Part shown: positions 61,510 through 63,980 of the stretch, one piece after another | Layout of the letters: each line of letters starts with the position of its first letter | How positions within the stretch are numbered: the first letter of the stretch is position 1 | Assembly: GCA_003427395.1 (NCBI GenBank) | Contig: BFEA01000345.1 | Coordinates: forward strand, 1,653,307 to 1,717,286 | Direction of reading: 5' to 3' | DNA: 63,980 nucleotides | From: Chara braunii | Taxonomy: Eukaryota > Streptophyta > Charophyceae > Charales > Characeae | Position numbers and translations under genes: made by a program | The notes under the pieces: model-generated | What the model was told of the DNA's origin: nothing | The model's input: only the letters and a program-made list of their open reading frames with translations | Database searches by the model: none

Positions 61510-63980
61510 CTGCTTGGTTAGTCTCCTTCACTATGGGGTAAATCGCAAGTTCAATTTTGATTCAATCTAGTGTTTTTGTGTTGTTGTGCTCATGTATTGT
61601 CTATTTTTTCACTCCTATGTAAATTGCAACTTCCCCTTGTGTGTGTGTGAGTCCATAAGTGAGTTTTACTCACTTTCTCTCCTCTCTCTCCCTCAATCTT
61701 CACTATGGGGTAAATTGCAAATTCAATCTTGGTTCAATCTAGTGTTTCTGTGTTGTTGTGCTTATATATTGTCTATTTTTCCACTCCTATGTAAATCGCA
61801 ATTTTCCTTTGTGTGTGTGAGTCCAAAAGTGAGTTTTACTCACTTTCCCTCCTCTCTCCCTCAATCTTCACTTGGGTGTGAATCGCAACTTCTATCTTGA
61901 TGTAATCTAGTGTTTGAGTAGTGTAGAATGCTTGTTTTGTCCATTCTTCCACTCCCATGTGAATCGCAACTTTCCTCCTTGTGTATGTGAGCTCAAATGA
62001 GTGTTTTTCTCTCTCATTCTCCATGTCTCACTTGTTTCTTCACTTGGGTGTGAATCGCAACTTTTATCTTGATGTAATCTAGTGTTTGAGTAGTGTAGAG
62101 TGCTGGTTTTGTCCATTCTTCCACACCCATGCGAATTGCAACATTCCTCCTTGTGTCTGTGAGCTCAAATGTGTGTTTTTCTCTCTCATTCTCCATGTTT
62201 AACTTCTTTCCTCACTTGGGTGTAAATCACAACTTCTATCTTGATGTAATCTAGTGTTTGAGTATTGTAGAGTGCTTGTTTTGTCAATTATTTCACTCCC
62301 ATGTGAATCGCAACATTCCTCCTTATGTATGTGAGCTCAAATGTGTGTTTTTCTCTTTCATTCTCCATGTTTCACTTGTTTCCTCACTTAGGTGTGAATC
62401 GCAACTTCTATCTTGATGCAATCAAGTGTTTGAGTAGTGTAGAATGCTTGTTTTGTCCATTCTTCCACTCTCATGCGAATCGCAACTTCCCTCCTTGTGT
62501 ATGTGAGCTCAAATGTGTGTTTTTCTCTCTCATTCTGCATGTTTCACTTGTTTCCTCACTTGGGTGTGAATCGCGACTTTCATCTTGATGTAATCTAGTG
62601 TTTGAGTAGTGTAGAGTGCTTGTTTTGTCCATTCTTTCTCTCCCATGTGAATCGCAACTTTCCTCCTTGTGTATGTGAGCTTATATGTGTGTTTTTCTCT
62701 CCAACTCTCCATGTTTCACTTGTTTCCTCATTTGGGTGTGAATCGCAACTTCTATCTTGACTTAATCTAGTGTTTGAGTAGTGTAGAATGCTTGTTTTGT
62801 CCATTCTTCCACTCCCATGTGAATCGTAACATCCCTCCTTGTGTATGTGAGCTCAAATGTGTGTTTTTCTCTCTCATTCTTCATGTTTCACTTGTTTCCT
62901 CACTTGGTTGTGAATCGCAACTTCTATCTTGAAGTAATCTAGTGTTAGTGTAGAATGCTTGTTTTGTCCATTCTTCCACTCCCATGAGAATCGCAACTTC
63001 CCTCCTTGTGTATGTGAGCTCAAATGTGTGTTTTTCTCTCTCATTCTCCATGTTTCACTTGTTTCCTCACTTGGGTGTGAATCGTGACTTCTATCTTGAT
63101 GTAATATAGTGTTTGAGTAGTGTAGAGTGTTTGTTTTGTCCATTCTTCCTCTCCCATGTGAATCACAACTTTCCTCCTTGTGCATGTGAGTTCATATGTG
63201 TGTTTTTCTCTCCCACTCTCCATGTTTCACTTGTTTCCTCATTTGGGTGTGAATCGCAACTTCTATCTTGACGTAATCTAGTGTTTAAGTAGTGTAGAAT
63301 ACTTGTTTTTTCCATTCTTCTACTCCCATGTGAATCGCAACATTCCTCCTTCTGTATGTGAGCTCATATGTTTTTTTCTCTCTCATTCTCAATGTTTTAC
63401 TTGTTTCCTCACTTGGGTGTGAATCGCAACTTCTATCTTGATGTAATCTAGTATTTGAGTAGTGTAGAGTGTTTGTTTTGTCCATTCTTCCACTCCCAAG
63501 TGAATCGCAACTTTCCTCCTTGTGTATGTGGTCGTAATTAGCATAAAAATATTTGTGGTAATAATCAAATTGTCCTTCGGCCTAGCTTTCAAGTTTCCAG
63601 TGGTTATCTTATTTCTATTCAACAAAATTGCAAGTCATTTTGTTGGTTTACAGATTATTGAAGAGCTCAAATGCGTGTTTTTCTCTCCCATTCTCTATGT
63701 CTCACTTGTTTCTTCACTTAGGTGTGAATTGCAACTTCTATCCTGATGTAATCTAGTGTTTGAGTCGTGTAGAGTGCTTGTTTTGTCCATTTTTTCACTC
63801 CTATGTGAATCGCAACATTCCTCCTTGTGTATGTGAACTCAAATGTGTGTTTTCTCTTCAATTCTCCTTGTTTCACTTGGTTTTCCACTTGGGTGTGAAT
63901 CGCAACTTCTATGTTGATGTAATGTAGTGTTTGAGTAGTGTAGTGTGCATGTTTTGTCTATTCTTCCCCTCCCATGTGCA
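61510..63980. repeat. 172-bp satellite array, about 14 monomers, running off the window
   Basis: CACTTGGGTGTGAATCGCAA recurs at 61869, 62041, 62213, 62385, 62557, 62729 and 62901, exactly 172 bases apart, then with small indels to the end. The earliest two units (61529, 61701) are more diverged. Each monomer holds two related halves: TGTGAATCGCAACTT occurs once after CACTTGGG and again about 80 bases on after CACTCCCA. Since 172 is not a multiple of three, the repeated minus-strand frames shift every unit, which argues against coding. Confidence 0.95.
63531..63663. mobile_element. 133-bp insertion in one satellite monomer
   Basis: Between ..TGTGTATGTG and AGCTCAAATG, which are adjacent in every other monomer, lies a unique AT-rich 133-base segment. 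No terminal repeats or target duplication are evident, so its origin is open. Confidence 0.7.

Noticed and set aside
61586-63980. A family of about 60-codon minus-strand proteins (TRRKVAIHMG..EEWTKQ) in the satellite
   Set aside because: They are the same 172-bp satellite read in successive frames, and the period is not a multiple of three.

Overview
This window is nuclear, repeat-dominated DNA of a green-lineage eukaryote. It contains plant-type Ty3/gypsy LTR retrotransposons primed from initiator tRNA-Met, a piece of the mitochondrial rpl5-rps14 cluster, a retroposed U6 snRNA, a Penelope-like element whose GIY-YIG nuclease lies before its reverse transcriptase, degenerate 28S rDNA and a 172-bp satellite. 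I infer a streptophyte, most plausibly a charophyte alga such as Chara. That is an inference from content, not a database match. I see no convincing host protein-coding gene. Most open frames in the low-complexity tracts are by-products of simple repeats.

Layout. (1) 2.0-17.9 kb: one 15.9-kb LTR retrotransposon on the minus strand. LTRs are at 2039-3199 and 16628-17918, the PBS is at 16613-16624, there is a polypurine tract, and a perfect 5-bp target duplication (ACTGA) flanks it. Its pol gene (3.2-7.1 kb) is broken. The stretch between pol and PBS is packed with other material: an inverted, scrambled 28S rDNA-like block (7.85-11.8 kb), a retained Nextera mate-pair adapter at 11126-11159, an array of covarying hairpins (13.7-14.3 kb) and a 122-bp tandem. 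(2) 18.15-19.47 kb: a lone LTR plus PBS related to the element at 30 kb. (3) 20.7-21.6 kb: a 198-bp tandem spanning an assembly gap. (4) 22.7-23.9 kb: a mitochondrial rpl5-rps14 insert and a U6 retropseudogene with a 16-bp target duplication. (5) 24.8-30.0 kb: AT-rich and simple-repeat DNA with an orphan tRNA-Asp-type PBS. (6) 30.0-38.5 kb: a plus-strand Ty3/gypsy element with LTRs, PBS, gag, protease, RT, RNase H, integrase and a chromodomain-like tail, only mildly broken. (7) 39.7-46.4 kb: a second Ty3/gypsy lineage that has lost its RT catalytic core but keeps protease, RNase H and integrase. (8) 48.8-51.7 kb: five minisatellite families in a row. (9) 51.8-58.2 kb: a nest of inverted repeats and microsatellites around a degenerate permuted Penelope-like element on the minus strand. 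(10) 58.2-61.5 kb: diverged tandem units with a recurring short hairpin, then pyrimidine-rich DNA. (11) 61.5 kb to the end: the 172-bp satellite.

The retroelements do not cooperate as a pathway. They are nested or juxtaposed insertions at different stages of decay. Best leads for something undescribed are the permuted Penelope-like element with its foldback flanks, the hairpin array, and the 28S-derived palindrome carried inside an LTR element. Assembly quality needs care: there are three large N gaps, single Ns that mark contig joins, one 85-bp duplicated overlap, and one sequencing adapter.
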